A DNA stretch of 37,250 nt from assembly GCA_024635555.1 (NCBI GenBank), contig JAGXIO010000245.1:1-37250 (forward strand). The letters are read 5' to 3'. Below the pieces are notes generated by a model that had not been told where the DNA came from, made no database searches, and was given only the letters and a program-made list of their open reading frames with translations. The stretch comes from Saccharicrinis sp. Lineage in GTDB: Bacteria; Bacteroidota; Bacteroidia; Bacteroidales; Marinilabiliaceae. Shown one piece after another: positions 9,539 to 17,918 of this stretch; positions within the stretch are counted from its first letter, which is position 1, and each line of letters starts with the position of its first letter. Position numbers and translations under genes: made by a program.

Positions 9539-9563
9539 AACCGTGTTTTTATATTTTAATTGT

Positions 9564-10514
9564 TTATTGCTTTCCTGATTTTAGTACGTTGTCAAAATAT
9601 TCTATTGTCTTTATCAAACCTTCATTTAATTGGATGTTAGGTGTCCAGTTGTCCAGCTCTTTTCGGGCTAATTCTATATTTGGCTGTCGTTGGGTGGGGT
9701 CGTCTGCCGGAAGGGGCATAAAGGTCAGTTTTGATTTTGTGCCGGTTAGTGCAATCACTTGCTCAGCCAGCTCAAGCATGGTAAATTCGTTGGGGTTACC
9801 AATGTTCACAGGGCCATAGAATCCGTCTCTTGAATTCATCATCCTGATCATTCCTTCCACCAAATCGTCGACATACTGAAAACTTCGCGTTTGTTTTCCA
9901 TCGCCAAATATGGTGATGTCTTCGCCTTTTAGGGCTTGCACAATAAAGTTAGATACCACGCGTCCGTCGTTGGGATGCATACGAGGGCCGTAGGTATTAA
10001 AAATTCGAATTACTTTAATATCCACATTATTTTGTGCCTGATAGTTGAAGAACAGGCTTTCGGCGCAACGCTTTCCTTCATCGTAACACGAGCGTATGCC
10101 TATGGGGTTCACGTTGCCCCAATAATCTTCCTTTTGTGGGTGAATTTCCGGATCGCCGTAAACCTCAGATGTGGAGGCTTGCAGTATTTTCGCCTTGATA
10201 CGTTTGGCCAGTCCCAACATATTGATGGCACCCATCACCGATGTTTTAATGGTTTTGATGGGGTTAAACTGATAATGAACAGGCGATGCAGGACAAGCCA
10301 GGTTGTATATTTCGTCCACTTCGATATAATACGGGTGCGTTACATCGTGACGTATCAATTCAAAGTAGGGGTTATTAATCAAGTGGATAATGTTTTGTTT
10401 GCTTCCGGTAAAGTAATTATCTAAGCAAGTAACTTCGTTACCTTCGCGCAACAAACGCTCACATAAATGTGAACCAATAAAACCCGCACCGCCTGTTACT
10501 AATATTCTTTTCAT
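9564..10514 (-). CDS. UDP-glucuronate decarboxylase (UDP-xylose synthase)
   Basis: The protein has 316 residues and is an extended short-chain dehydrogenase/reductase. The NAD motif GGAGFIG is at 8-14, and [12 protein letters not shown] and [23 protein letters not shown] are typical of UXS rather than RmlB. The active site is Tyr144/Lys148 in SCYDEGKR, the UXS form; RmlB has YSASK. The enzyme oxidises and decarboxylates UDP-glucuronate to UDP-xylose (or the 4-keto intermediate). The preceding ugd gene makes its substrate, which strengthens the call. It begins the tight five-gene stretch running to the phosphohexomutase, but a repeat-filled 445-base gap separates it from ugd, so it may have its own promoter. 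Confidence 0.9.
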   Translation of the reverse strand: MKRILVTGGAGFIGSHLCERLLREGNEVTCLDNYFTGSKQNIIHLINNPYFELIRHDVTHPYYIEVDEIYNLACPASPVHYQFNPIKTIKTSVMGAINMLGLAKRIKAKILQASTSEVYGDPEIHPQKEDYWGNVNPIGIRSCYDEGKRCAESLFFNYQAQNNVDIKVIRIFNTYGPRMHPNDGRVVSNFIVQALKGEDITIFGDGKQTRSFQYVDDLVEGMIRMMNSRDGFYGPVNIGNPNEFTMLELAEQVIALTGTKSKLTFMPLPADDPTQRQPNIELARKELDNWTPNIQLNEGLIKTIEYFDNVLKSGKQ

Positions 10515-10959
10515 TATGTTTTTTAATTAGATATTTATCCCGCAGTATTGAGGGAAGAGACTGTTAGATAAGAGATAAGAGACTGTTGTCGCCTAGCTAA
10601 TTTCAATTATTTCCCTATACAAATCCTTAATAGTTATGGGTGTTTCATCTTTATAGCTAGTGCTAAAATCTTAATGTTTGATAATTACATTCCCGCTTGG
10701 ATGACGGGACAGGCTTTGATACTAATGTTTTTAACCTCTTGATGCTTTTATCTCTTATCTCTAAGTCTATAATCTCTAAGTCTCTTCCCGCCCAAAATAC
10801 ATTTGAGGCGGCGGGATGTTGAGTGAAACGAAATCCCGATACTCATAATTTATATCACTTCGGGATCGCTTCGCTCCATATCTCTAAGTCTCTTATCTCT
10901 AAGTCTCTTCCCGCCCAAATTATATTTGAGGTGGCGGGATGTCGCTTCGCTCCAAATCT
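10515..10959. repeat. Intergenic region packed with direct and inverted repeats
   Basis: This 445-base gap holds no gene. A 48-bp unit occurs at 10772-10819 and 10895-10942 with three differences; each copy holds a tcccgcc...ggcggga hairpin. The motif tcgcttcgctcca plus atctctaag recurs at 10866 and 10942. Near the left edge, 10551-10585 (gggaagagactgttagataa onward) is roughly the reverse complement of the agtctcttccc blocks on the right, giving terminal-inverted-repeat-like ends. A tcccg...cgggacaggct core at 10691-10715 resembles the dispersed repeats at 22527 and 30557. Another hairpin uses atcccga at 10833 and tcgggat at 10860. Confidence 0.8.
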
Positions 10960-12288
10960 CTAAGGATGCCTAGCCTTACGTCCGATGCTGTAATACGAAA
11001 AACCATTTTCCACCATTTCGTTGGGATCGTAAATGTTTCTGCCATCAAATATAGTTTTGTTTTTCAACAGTTTATCGATAACCTTAAAGTTGGGTATGCG
11101 GAATTCGGACCATTCGGTAATCACGATCAGCGCATCAGCATCAATGAGCACATCATAAGGGTCTTCGCCATAAGTGATTTTATCGCCCAAAATGAGTTTG
11201 GCTTCTTCCATGGCTACCGGATCGTATGCTTTTACTTTGGCACCCATTTTAATTAATTCGTCAATAATTACCAAGGAAGGGGCTTCGCGCATGTCGTCTG
11301 TTTTAGGCTTAAAAGAAAGTCCCCACATCCCAAAGGTCATTTTACTTAGGTTGGTTCCGAAGTGTTCTTTTATTTTGGATACGAGTACATGCTTTTGAGC
11401 CTCGTTCACATCTTCCACAGCCTGCAGCACCTTAAGTTTATATCCATTGTCGGCAGCAGTTTTTATCACGGCTTTTACATCTTTGGGGAAACATGAACCG
11501 CCATAGCCAGCTCCGGCATAGATGAATTTATTACCTATACGCGAATCCGAACCAATACCCTCGCGCACCGAAGAAATATCGGCACCAACTATCTCGCACA
11601 GGTTGGCCATATCGTTCATAAAACTAATTTTGGTGGCCAGCATGGCGTTGGCGGCATATTTGGTCATCTCAGCTGATGGTATGTCCATAAATATGATGGG
11701 GTGACCATTCAATAAAAAGGGTTTGTAGAGCCTGCTCATCATTTTTTGCGCCTTTTCCGATTCGGTTCCCACCACAATGCGGTCGGGTTTTAGGAAATCC
11801 TGGATGGCATTGCCCTCTTTCAAAAACTCGGGGTTAGAGGCTACATCAAAATCAATGTCAACACCTCTTTTCTCCAGTTCGTCGGTGATGGCGGCTTTAA
11901 CTTTTTTAGCGGTACCAATGGGTACGGTACTTTTGGTAACCACCACCATATAATGATCCATACTTCGACCGATTTGTCTGGCCACCTCCAAAACGTACTT
12001 TAAATCTGCGCTTCCGTCTTCGCCGGGGGGAGTGCCAACGGCAATAAAAACGACATCCGTATTTTCAATAGAATCTTTTAAGTTGGTGGTGAATAGTAGC
12101 CTGCCTTTTTCGATATTGTTATGAACCATGGTTTCTAAGCCCGGTTCATAAATGGGGATTATACCTTTATTTAGCGCGTCAATTTTTTTTTCGTTGATGT
12201 CAACACAAGTAACGGTTATGCCCACATCGGCAAAACATGTTCCGGAAACTAATCCAACATATCCAGTTCCAACAATAGAGATTTTCAT
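10960..12288 (-). CDS. ugd: UDP-glucose 6-dehydrogenase
   Basis: The start is taken at 12288, because MKISIVGTGYVGLVSG is the standard N-terminus; the frame stays open 13 codons further upstream without family resemblance. The protein has 442 residues and oxidises UDP-glucose twice to UDP-glucuronate with NAD. Visible are the Rossmann motif GTGYVG (7-12), the VGTPPGEDGSADL segment (~84-96), and the catalytic cysteine Cys266 in GYGGSCFPKD. The C-terminal nucleotide-sugar-binding domain contains GLSFKPKTDDMREAPS. Its product feeds the downstream UDP-glucuronate decarboxylase. The TAG stop lies in a ctctaag motif shared with the adjacent repeat array, so the repeats reach the very end of the gene. 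Confidence 0.95.
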   Translation of the reverse strand: MKISIVGTGYVGLVSGTCFADVGITVTCVDINEKKIDALNKGIIPIYEPGLETMVHNNIEKGRLLFTTNLKDSIENTDVVFIAVGTPPGEDGSADLKYVLEVARQIGRSMDHYMVVVTKSTVPIGTAKKVKAAITDELEKRGVDIDFDVASNPEFLKEGNAIQDFLKPDRIVVGTESEKAQKMMSRLYKPFLLNGHPIIFMDIPSAEMTKYAANAMLATKISFMNDMANLCEIVGADISSVREGIGSDSRIGNKFIYAGAGYGGSCFPKDVKAVIKTAADNGYKLKVLQAVEDVNEAQKHVLVSKIKEHFGTNLSKMTFGMWGLSFKPKTDDMREAPSLVIIDELIKMGAKVKAYDPVAMEEAKLILGDKITYGEDPYDVLIDADALIVITEWSEFRIPNFKVIDKLLKNKTIFDGRNIYDPNEMVENGFSYYSIGRKARHP

Positions 12289-12738
12289 ATTTCTACATTT
12301 TTTATGCGCATAATAATCACGACCCAATCCTTTGCACTCAATTGAAACTCGCTTTATGCTGGTTGTAAGGTAAAGTGTTTGTGATAACGATTGTACTTTA
12401 ATTTTTTTGATGGAATAGGTACAATAGCAAATTGAACGTATAGCAATTGGCTGCGTAGTTATCTAATAAACTTCAAAAGTAAAGAAATTTAGCAATTATT
12501 AATAGTGGTGAATTTATATTCTTATAAATCATCTTTTTTTTTGATAGAAAAGCCCTAATACTGATAATACGTTTTATAACATTTATTAAGGCAACATAAT
12601 GAAGTTCAGCCTAGTTTATTATTGGGGAGAAAAATTTTAAGCCCTGGATTCCAATAATGTTGGGTATTTCCAGTTCGGTTTCTAGATAAGTGATTTTTTT
12701 TTTTAATATTTACAGTGTTAATTGTTAAAAAAAATTTC
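12289..12738. other. Divergent intergenic region, no gene seen
   Basis: These 450 AT-rich bases separate ugd (minus) from trpB (plus). They must hold the promoters of both units. A caaaagta string at 12474-12481 fits a minus-strand -7 box (TAnnTTTG read in reverse), but I see no matching -33 box. I found no open frame with protein character, no terminator and no clear riboswitch-like structure. Confidence 0.5.
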
Positions 12739-13944
12739 ATGAGTAATTATTTTAAAAAATACCCGAATAGCGAAGGTTTTTTCGAAGCCTATGGTGGGGC
12801 ATTTATTCCACCGTCATTGGAAGTTGAAATGAAAAAAATAGCGGATGCTTACCATACCATAAGCAAATCGCACAATTTCATTCAAGAACTTCGTAGTATT
12901 CGTAAGCATTACCAAGGACGTCCAACTCCTGTTTATTACTGTGCTCGTTTGTCAGAAAAATACGGTGGGCGTATTTATTTAAAGCGTGAAGATTTGAACC
13001 ACTCGGGGGCTCATAAGCTTAATCACTGTATGGGCGAAGCCCTGCTTGCCAAACACCTGGGCAAAAAGAGGCTTATTGCAGAAACCGGCGCAGGTCAACA
13101 TGGAGTGGCTTTGGCCACGGCAGCCGCTTATTTTGGTTTGGAGTGCGAAATACACATGGGCGAAATCGACATTCAAAAACAGCACCCAAATGTTGTGCGC
13201 ATGAAAATATTGGGCGCCGAAGTTGTTCCTGTTTCACATGGCTTAAAAACCTTGAAAGAAGCTGTTGACTCGGCATTTCAGGCTTACCTCAAAGACCCTG
13301 AAAATACAATTTACTGCATCGGATCTGTGGTAGGACCTCATCCGTTTCCTATGATGGTTCGCGATTTTCAGCGTGTAGTAGGAATTGAAGCGCGCGAACA
13401 GTTTATGGACATGACAGGCGAACTGCCCGACAATATTGTTGCTTGCGTGGGCGGGGGAAGCAATGCCATGGGAATATTCTCCGCATTTCTTGGTGATGAA
13501 GAATGTAAGCTACATGGGGTTGAACCCGCGGGACGCTCTTTAGTTTTGGGCGAACATGCTGCAACCATGAAATTCGGCACACCGGGTATAATTCACGGTT
13601 TTAAATGCTATATGTTACAAGATGAAAATGGCGAGCCGGCACCGGTTTATTCTGTAGCCAGCGGGCTGGATTATCCGGGTGTGGGACCTGAGCACAGTAT
13701 GCTTAAAGATATGAATTCGGTAAATTACGATATTATTAACGATAAAGAAGCCATTGATGCTTTTTACGAACTAAGTCGTTTGGAGGGTATTATTCCTGCT
13801 CTTGAAAGCGCTCATGCCGTGGCTTATGCATTAAAGCTGGCCCAAGAGCAACCTCAAAAATCCATATTGGTCAATTTAAGCGGTAGGGGCGATAAGGATA
13901 TTGATTTTGTGGTTGAAAAATATGGTAAGGAGTACGGTATGTAA
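12739..13944 (+). CDS. trpB: Tryptophan synthase beta chain, standalone
   Basis: The start is the ATG at 12739 ([16 protein letters not shown]), which matches the family's EFGG-like N-terminus; a GTG at 12715 would add eight poorly fitting residues. The protein has 401 residues. It is a fold-type II PLP enzyme: PLP lysine Lys93 in GAHKLN, catalytic Glu115 in AETGAGQHG, phosphate loop GGGSNAMG (238-245) and the C-terminal SGRGDKD motif. The reaction is indole plus serine to tryptophan. No trpA or other trp gene lies nearby. The COMM-domain segment reads [13 protein letters not shown] rather than the usual YMGxxDxxRQ, so it may be a secondary TrpB used for indole salvage; that is inference. A weak AT-rich stem (13949-13967) follows the stop. 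Confidence 0.9.
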   Translation: MSNYFKKYPNSEGFFEAYGGAFIPPSLEVEMKKIADAYHTISKSHNFIQELRSIRKHYQGRPTPVYYCARLSEKYGGRIYLKREDLNHSGAHKLNHCMGEALLAKHLGKKRLIAETGAGQHGVALATAAAYFGLECEIHMGEIDIQKQHPNVVRMKILGAEVVPVSHGLKTLKEAVDSAFQAYLKDPENTIYCIGSVVGPHPFPMMVRDFQRVVGIEAREQFMDMTGELPDNIVACVGGGSNAMGIFSAFLGDEECKLHGVEPAGRSLVLGEHAATMKFGTPGIIHGFKCYMLQDENGEPAPVYSVASGLDYPGVGPEHSMLKDMNSVNYDIINDKEAIDAFYELSRLEGIIPALESAHAVAYALKLAQEQPQKSILVNLSGRGDKDIDFVVEKYGKEYGM

Positions 13945-14063
13945 TCCGTTTCAAAAGATTTTTGAAAAATAGGATTAAAGCCAGTAATTATTGTTGTATT
14001 TTTTTTCACTTCCATTAAACAATTCTGCTTTTTTTCGGTTTATAGATTGTATTAAAACCAAAA

Positions 14064-14618
14064 ATGATGAAAACTTATAAATCAATATTTTTTGCTTTTG
14101 CCATGTTATTATTGGTGGGCGGTATGAATGCACAAAAATCCTTTTATGACTTTAAAGTGAAAACGCTAGAAGGGGAGGAGTTTTCGCTGTCGGAGCTGAA
14201 AGGCAAGAAAGTGATGGTGGTAAATACTGCATCTAAATGCGGATTGACAGGACAGTATGAGCAGTTGGAGGCCATATACAAAAAGTATGGTAGCGACAAA
14301 TTTGTTATAGTCGGATTTCCAGCAAATAATTTTATGAAGCAGGAACCGGGTTCGGCAGATGAAATTAGAGAATTCTGCACCCAAAATTACGGAGTTACTT
14401 TCCCTATGATGGCTAAAATATCGGTTAAAGGCGACGATATGGCTCCATTGTATCAATGGCTTACACAAAAAGAAAAAAATGGCTTAGAAGATAGTAAGGT
14501 GCAATGGAATTTTCAGAAGTACCTGATTGACGAACAAGGGAAGTTAGTAAAGGTAATAGCACCCAAAACAAAGCCCAACGACCAGGAAATAATAAATTGG
14601 ATTGAAGGCAAAAGTTAG
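14064..14618 (+). CDS. Exported thiol (glutathione-family) peroxidase
   Basis: The protein has 184 residues. An N-terminal signal peptide (hydrophobic IFFAFAMLLLVGGMNAQ) predicts a periplasmic location. The thioredoxin-fold domain has the peroxidatic cysteine Cys59 in NTASKCGLT, the GFPANNF loop (84-90), QEPGS (93-97), Cys105 in REFC and Trp148-Asn149 in WNFQKYLI. Cys105 is 46 residues after Cys59, the spacing of the resolving cysteine in two-cysteine, thioredoxin-dependent members, so the reductant is probably a thioredoxin-like protein rather than glutathione. The glutamine of the usual catalytic tetrad (FPCNQF) is Asn89 here. It is transcribed alone: a gap of 119 bases precedes it and a strong terminator follows. 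Confidence 0.9.
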   Translation: MMKTYKSIFFAFAMLLLVGGMNAQKSFYDFKVKTLEGEEFSLSELKGKKVMVVNTASKCGLTGQYEQLEAIYKKYGSDKFVIVGFPANNFMKQEPGSADEIREFCTQNYGVTFPMMAKISVKGDDMAPLYQWLTQKEKNGLEDSKVQWNFQKYLIDEQGKLVKVIAPKTKPNDQEIINWIEGKS

Positions 14619-14648
14619 AAATTTGGTGTGTTTTGATTAACTGAGGAG

Positions 14649-14677
14649 GCCGATACTTACAAGTATCGGCTTTTTTT
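14649..14677 (+). terminator. Rho-independent terminator after the peroxidase gene
   Basis: A 10-bp stem gccgatactt / aagtatcggc (14649-14658, 14661-14670) with a very short loop is followed by seven T residues. It lies 31 bases after the peroxidase stop. Confidence 0.92.
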
Positions 14678-14738
14678 GCGTTCATGGGTATTAGTTTTGG
14701 ATAATTCTTTGCAAATTCGGGCTTTTAAAAATCTGTAT

Positions 14739-15785
14739 ATGGGAAGATTAAGAGGCTTTGCCAGCGACAACAATTCGGGTGTGCATGCACAAGTGCTTGA
14801 AGCATTGGCAAATGTAAATAAAGGTCATGCCGTGGGTTACGGCGGCGATGAGGTTACGGCTAGAACAATTGACAAGTTCAGAGAGCTATTTGGTACTAGT
14901 ACCGACGTATTTTTTGTGTATAACGGAACGGGAGCCAACGTAATTGCCATACAGGCATTCACCAGTCCGTATCATTCGGTCATTTGTCCGCAAACGGCGC
15001 ACATAAACGTGGACGAGTGCGGTGCTCCTGAGAAACACTCGGGATGTAAATTGTTGCCCGTCCAAACAGTTGACGGCAAGCTCACTGTTGAAACTATCGC
15101 TGCGTACATGCACGGTATCGGGTTTGAACATCACTCTCAACCCAAGATGGTGAGCATTACCCAGACAACAGAGCTGGGGACCTTATATACGATTGAAGAG
15201 ATAAAGCAAATTGCTGATTATGCACATCAAAATAACATGTACTTGCATATGGATGGAGCCAGAATATCGAATGCTGCTGCGGCATTGGGGTGTGCGTTTA
15301 AAGAAATGACGGTGGATGCAGGAGTAGATGTGCTGTCGTTTGGAGGAACTAAAAATGGTTTGATGTACGGCGAGGCGGTATTGTTTTTTAACCACAACAC
15401 GGATGCGGTAAAATATATACGCAAGCAAACAGCCCAGCTTCATTCCAAAATGCGTTATACCGCGGCACAGTTTGAGGCCTTGTTAAGTAACGATTTATGG
15501 CGCAAAAGTGCAGACCATGCCAATAAAATGGCACAAAAATTAGCTTCTAAACTTAAAGACATTCCGCAAATAAAAATTACCCAGAAGGTGCAAAGCAATG
15601 GTGTGTTTGCCATAGTTCCGCACCAAATAATTGAACCGCTGCAAAAAGAGTTTTTCTTTTATATGTGGGATGAGCATAAATCAGAAGTGCGATGGATGTG
15701 TTCCTTTGATACCCAAGAGGAAGATATTAATGATTTTGTAGAGTTGATTAAGGAGAAGGTAGCTCAGACCTGTCAGCGTCCTTAG
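14739..15785 (+). CDS. Low-specificity threonine aldolase / beta-eliminating lyase family
   Basis: The start is the ATG at 14739 (MGRLRGFASDNNSGVH); the frame is open back into the preceding terminator, where no start makes sense. The protein has 348 residues and is a fold-type I PLP enzyme. Landmarks are FASDN-SGVH at the N-terminus, GHAVGYGGDE (29-38), HMDGAR with Asp172 and the PLP lysine Lys205 in FGGTKNG. Known reaction of the family: cleavage of L-threonine or allo-threonine to glycine and acetaldehyde. The last residues (AQTCQRP) are encoded by the first copy of a short intergenic repeat (from 15765), so the natural C-terminus may have been replaced by repeat sequence. The stop lies between the first and second copies. 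Confidence 0.88.
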   Translation: MGRLRGFASDNNSGVHAQVLEALANVNKGHAVGYGGDEVTARTIDKFRELFGTSTDVFFVYNGTGANVIAIQAFTSPYHSVICPQTAHINVDECGAPEKHSGCKLLPVQTVDGKLTVETIAAYMHGIGFEHHSQPKMVSITQTTELGTLYTIEEIKQIADYAHQNNMYLHMDGARISNAAAALGCAFKEMTVDAGVDVLSFGGTKNGLMYGEAVLFFNHNTDAVKYIRKQTAQLHSKMRYTAAQFEALLSNDLWRKSADHANKMAQKLASKLKDIPQIKITQKVQSNGVFAIVPHQIIEPLQKEFFFYMWDEHKSEVRWMCSFDTQEEDINDFVELIKEKVAQTCQRP

Positions 15786-15905
15786 ACCTGACAGCGTCGA
15801 AAGGCATAGAGATATGAGCGGAGAGGGATGAGCGTAAAGCGTAAAACTTAAAGTAGCTTAGACCTGACAGCGTCCAAAGGTAGATAGATTAGGAATGAGC
15901 GTAAA
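15765..15905 (+). repeat. Short dispersed repeat cluster at a gene junction
   Basis: The core gacctg(t/a)cagcgtc occurs three times, from 15766, 15785 and 15861; the last two are flanked by tta before and aaagg after. A second motif, atgagcgtaaa, occurs at 15828-15838 and 15895-15905. The first copy codes the end of the aldolase and the last atgagcgtaaa provides an apparent start codon for the thioesterase. Confidence 0.85.
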
Positions 15906-15918
15906 AAATTTAACACGC

Positions 15919-16350
15919 ATGAACAAAACTACATACGATTTTGAACTTGAATTTAAAGTTAGAGATTACGAATGCGACCTGCAAGGGGTGGTAAACAATG
16001 CGGTGTATCAAAATTATTTGGAACATGCACGCCATGAGTTTTTAGATTCGATAGGCGTTAATTTTGCTGAACTGTTCCAACGGAATATCATGGCTGTTGT
16101 GGCGCGAGCGGATATGCAGTACAAATACCCGCTCCGTAGCAACAATATTTTTGTGGTGAGGCTGAGATGCGAGCATAAAGGAGTTAAGTATATGTTTTAT
16201 CAGGATATATATCGATTGCCCGACGAAAAATTATGCCTCAAAGGAGTTATTACCACTACTACTTTGATAAATGGAAAATTGGGTATGTGTCTAGAAATAG
16301 GGGAGGCACTGGAGAGGTTTAGAAAAACAACAGGAAACAAAACTTTATAG
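15919..16350 (+). CDS. YbgC/4HBT-family acyl-CoA thioesterase
   Basis: From the ATG at 15919 the protein has 143 residues, the usual length for a single hotdog-fold thioesterase. Recognisable are [28 protein letters not shown], which holds the DxxGVVxNxxYxxYxExAR active-site pattern with the catalytic Asp, and a C-terminal strand set. It likely hydrolyses acyl-CoA or acyl-carrier thioesters in the cytoplasm; the chain length cannot be read. An upstream in-frame ATG at 15895 would add eight residues, but it lies in the atgagcgtaaa repeat also found at 15828, so I prefer 15919. No operon partner is evident. Confidence 0.85.
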   Translation: MNKTTYDFELEFKVRDYECDLQGVVNNAVYQNYLEHARHEFLDSIGVNFAELFQRNIMAVVARADMQYKYPLRSNNIFVVRLRCEHKGVKYMFYQDIYRLPDEKLCLKGVITTTTLINGKLGMCLEIGEALERFRKTTGNKTL

Positions 16351-16650
16351 CATTGTTAATATCCTTCTCGTCTGCTTTCCTCCTTAGGAGCCCGAATCCC
16401 AATCTGCTTGGCGACATATGGGTCTTATAGCCTAAGCATTAATCCAACGGCATATCTTGTTCTCTAACAATAAATTGGAGAACTGAATACATTAGAAAAA
16501 TCTCTTTTTTGATTAAATGAACAAATAATTTGAAAGGTGAAATTTTGCGTCTGTTCTGCAATTATTAATGACAAACTGTATAGCGAAAAATATTTTGTTA
16601 GTACGTTGCAACGTTTTTGAAAAATAGTAAAATACTAAATATTTATATTA
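16351..16650. other. Intergenic region upstream of the FadL gene
   Basis: These 300 bases contain no protein-like frame. They hold a perfect 12-bp palindrome (described separately) and AT-rich sequence with tattttg at 16591-16597, close to a Bacteroidota -7 box but one base short. The promoter for the FadL operon presumably lies here. Confidence 0.5.
16603..16614. promoter_or_regulatory. Perfect palindrome ACGTTGCAACGT, possible operator
   Basis: A 12-bp perfect palindrome centred 43 bases before the FadL ATG and directly after a tattttg box. A dimeric repressor could bind here and respond to fatty acids; this is position-based inference, with no regulator gene nearby. Confidence 0.35.
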
Positions 16651-17877
16651 ATGAACAGACTTATTTTCGCAGTTTTACTTGCAACATTAGCTGTAAACAG
16701 CTACGCCGAAGGATACCAGGTAAATGTGCAGAGCCAAAAGAATACGGCTATGGGGCATACTGGTACAGCATTAATGCTTGGGGCTTCCTCCATTCATTTT
16801 AACCCAGGTGCACTGAGTTTAATGGAAAAAACATATGATTTTACATTGGGTGGTAATTTTGTTTTGTCTGACATTACCTTTTCAAAACAAAACTCCATGT
16901 ATCAAGCAGAAACCAACAATCCAACCGGAACTCCTTTTTACTTTTATGGTGCGGTTCGGTTAACGGATAGGCTTGCGGCTGGTTTAGGTGTTAATACTCC
17001 TTTTGGTAATTCCTTGGCTTGGAATAAGGACTGGGACGGAAGATATTTAATCCAGGATATCTCGCTTAAAGCCATTGTTGTACAACCAACTTTGTCGTTT
17101 AAAATAAGTGATAAATTAGGGTTTGGTGTCGGTGCCATGATTGTTTTTGGCGGTGTGGATTTGAACAAAGCATTGCCGCTGATGGGGCAAGATGGTGAGG
17201 AAGCCCATGTAAATATTAATGGATCAACTACGGCTTTTGGCTTTAATGCTGGTTTGTATTTTCAGGCCAGTGATGCCTTGTCGTTTGGACTAGATTATCG
17301 CTCAAAAGTGTCCATGAAAATGGAGGGTGGTGATGCCAAATTTTCTGTTCCTTCGTCTTTAGCAGCTGCTTTCCCAGCTAACACCAAATTTGATGCTGAG
17401 TTGCCTTTACCGGCCAACCTAACTTTTGGTGCTGGTTTAAAGGTGAATGAAAAATTTACCTTAGCGGTTGACTTACAGTATGTTTTTTGGGATGCATACC
17501 AGGAGTTAGTGTTTGATTTTGAGCCCAATACTCCTCAATTAGAAGATTCGAAAAACCCTAGAAATTACGAAAACACCTTAATTTATCGTTTGGGTGCAGA
17601 GTATGTGGTCAGTAAAAAACTAATCGTTAGAGCCGGAGCTTATTACGACGAGACTCCAATTCCGGATGATTTCGTAAATCCCGAGACTCCAGGAATGAAC
17701 AAGATTGGTGTGTCGGGAGGTGCATCGTATATGCTTACGAATAATTGGAGTTTAGATGCTTCGATTTTATACATCACAGGTGTGGAACGCGAAGCAGGAT
17801 ACCAACCAGCTAATTTTTATGGTGCCTACAATAGTAGAGCTATTATTCCGGGGATTGGAATCACCTATACTTTTTAA
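16651..17877 (+). CDS. OmpP1/FadL/TodX-family outer-membrane transporter
   Basis: The protein has 408 residues. A signal peptide (MNRLIFAVLLATLAVNSYA) is cleaved before EGYQVN. The mature N-terminus has the family hatch pattern: GYQVNVQSQKNTAMGHTGTA, then SSIHFNPGAL, corresponding to the conserved NPA/NPG segment that plugs FadL barrels. Repeated amphipathic strands follow, ending in a terminal aromatic residue (GITYTF), as expected for outer-membrane barrels. The family moves long-chain fatty acids and other hydrophobic molecules across the outer membrane. The next gene, an SGNH-hydrolase lipoprotein 41 bases downstream, is likely co-transcribed and could release fatty acids for import. Confidence 0.92.
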   Translation: MNRLIFAVLLATLAVNSYAEGYQVNVQSQKNTAMGHTGTALMLGASSIHFNPGALSLMEKTYDFTLGGNFVLSDITFSKQNSMYQAETNNPTGTPFYFYGAVRLTDRLAAGLGVNTPFGNSLAWNKDWDGRYLIQDISLKAIVVQPTLSFKISDKLGFGVGAMIVFGGVDLNKALPLMGQDGEEAHVNINGSTTAFGFNAGLYFQASDALSFGLDYRSKVSMKMEGGDAKFSVPSSLAAAFPANTKFDAELPLPANLTFGAGLKVNEKFTLAVDLQYVFWDAYQELVFDFEPNTPQLEDSKNPRNYENTLIYRLGAEYVVSKKLIVRAGAYYDETPIPDDFVNPETPGMNKIGVSGGASYMLTNNWSLDASILYITGVEREAGYQPANFYGAYNSRAIIPGIGITYTF

Positions 17878-17918
17878 GCAAATCGTAAATTATTAGTGAA
17901 CAAACAGTTAAAAATAAG

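Noticed and set aside
9564-10514. Candidate missing rfbB (dTDP-glucose 4,6-dehydratase)
   Set aside because: The active site is YDEGK with HDVTHPYY and LACPASP motifs, which are those of UDP-glucuronate decarboxylase; length (316) also fits that family.
10772-10942. CRISPR-like repeats
   Set aside because: Only two copies, 48 bp long with diverged interior and no cas genes; they fit a non-coding intergenic repeat better.
12474-12481. Minus-strand -7 box (caaaagta) for ugd
   Set aside because: No -33 box at 19-21 bases and a very long leader; kept only as a note in the intergenic entry.
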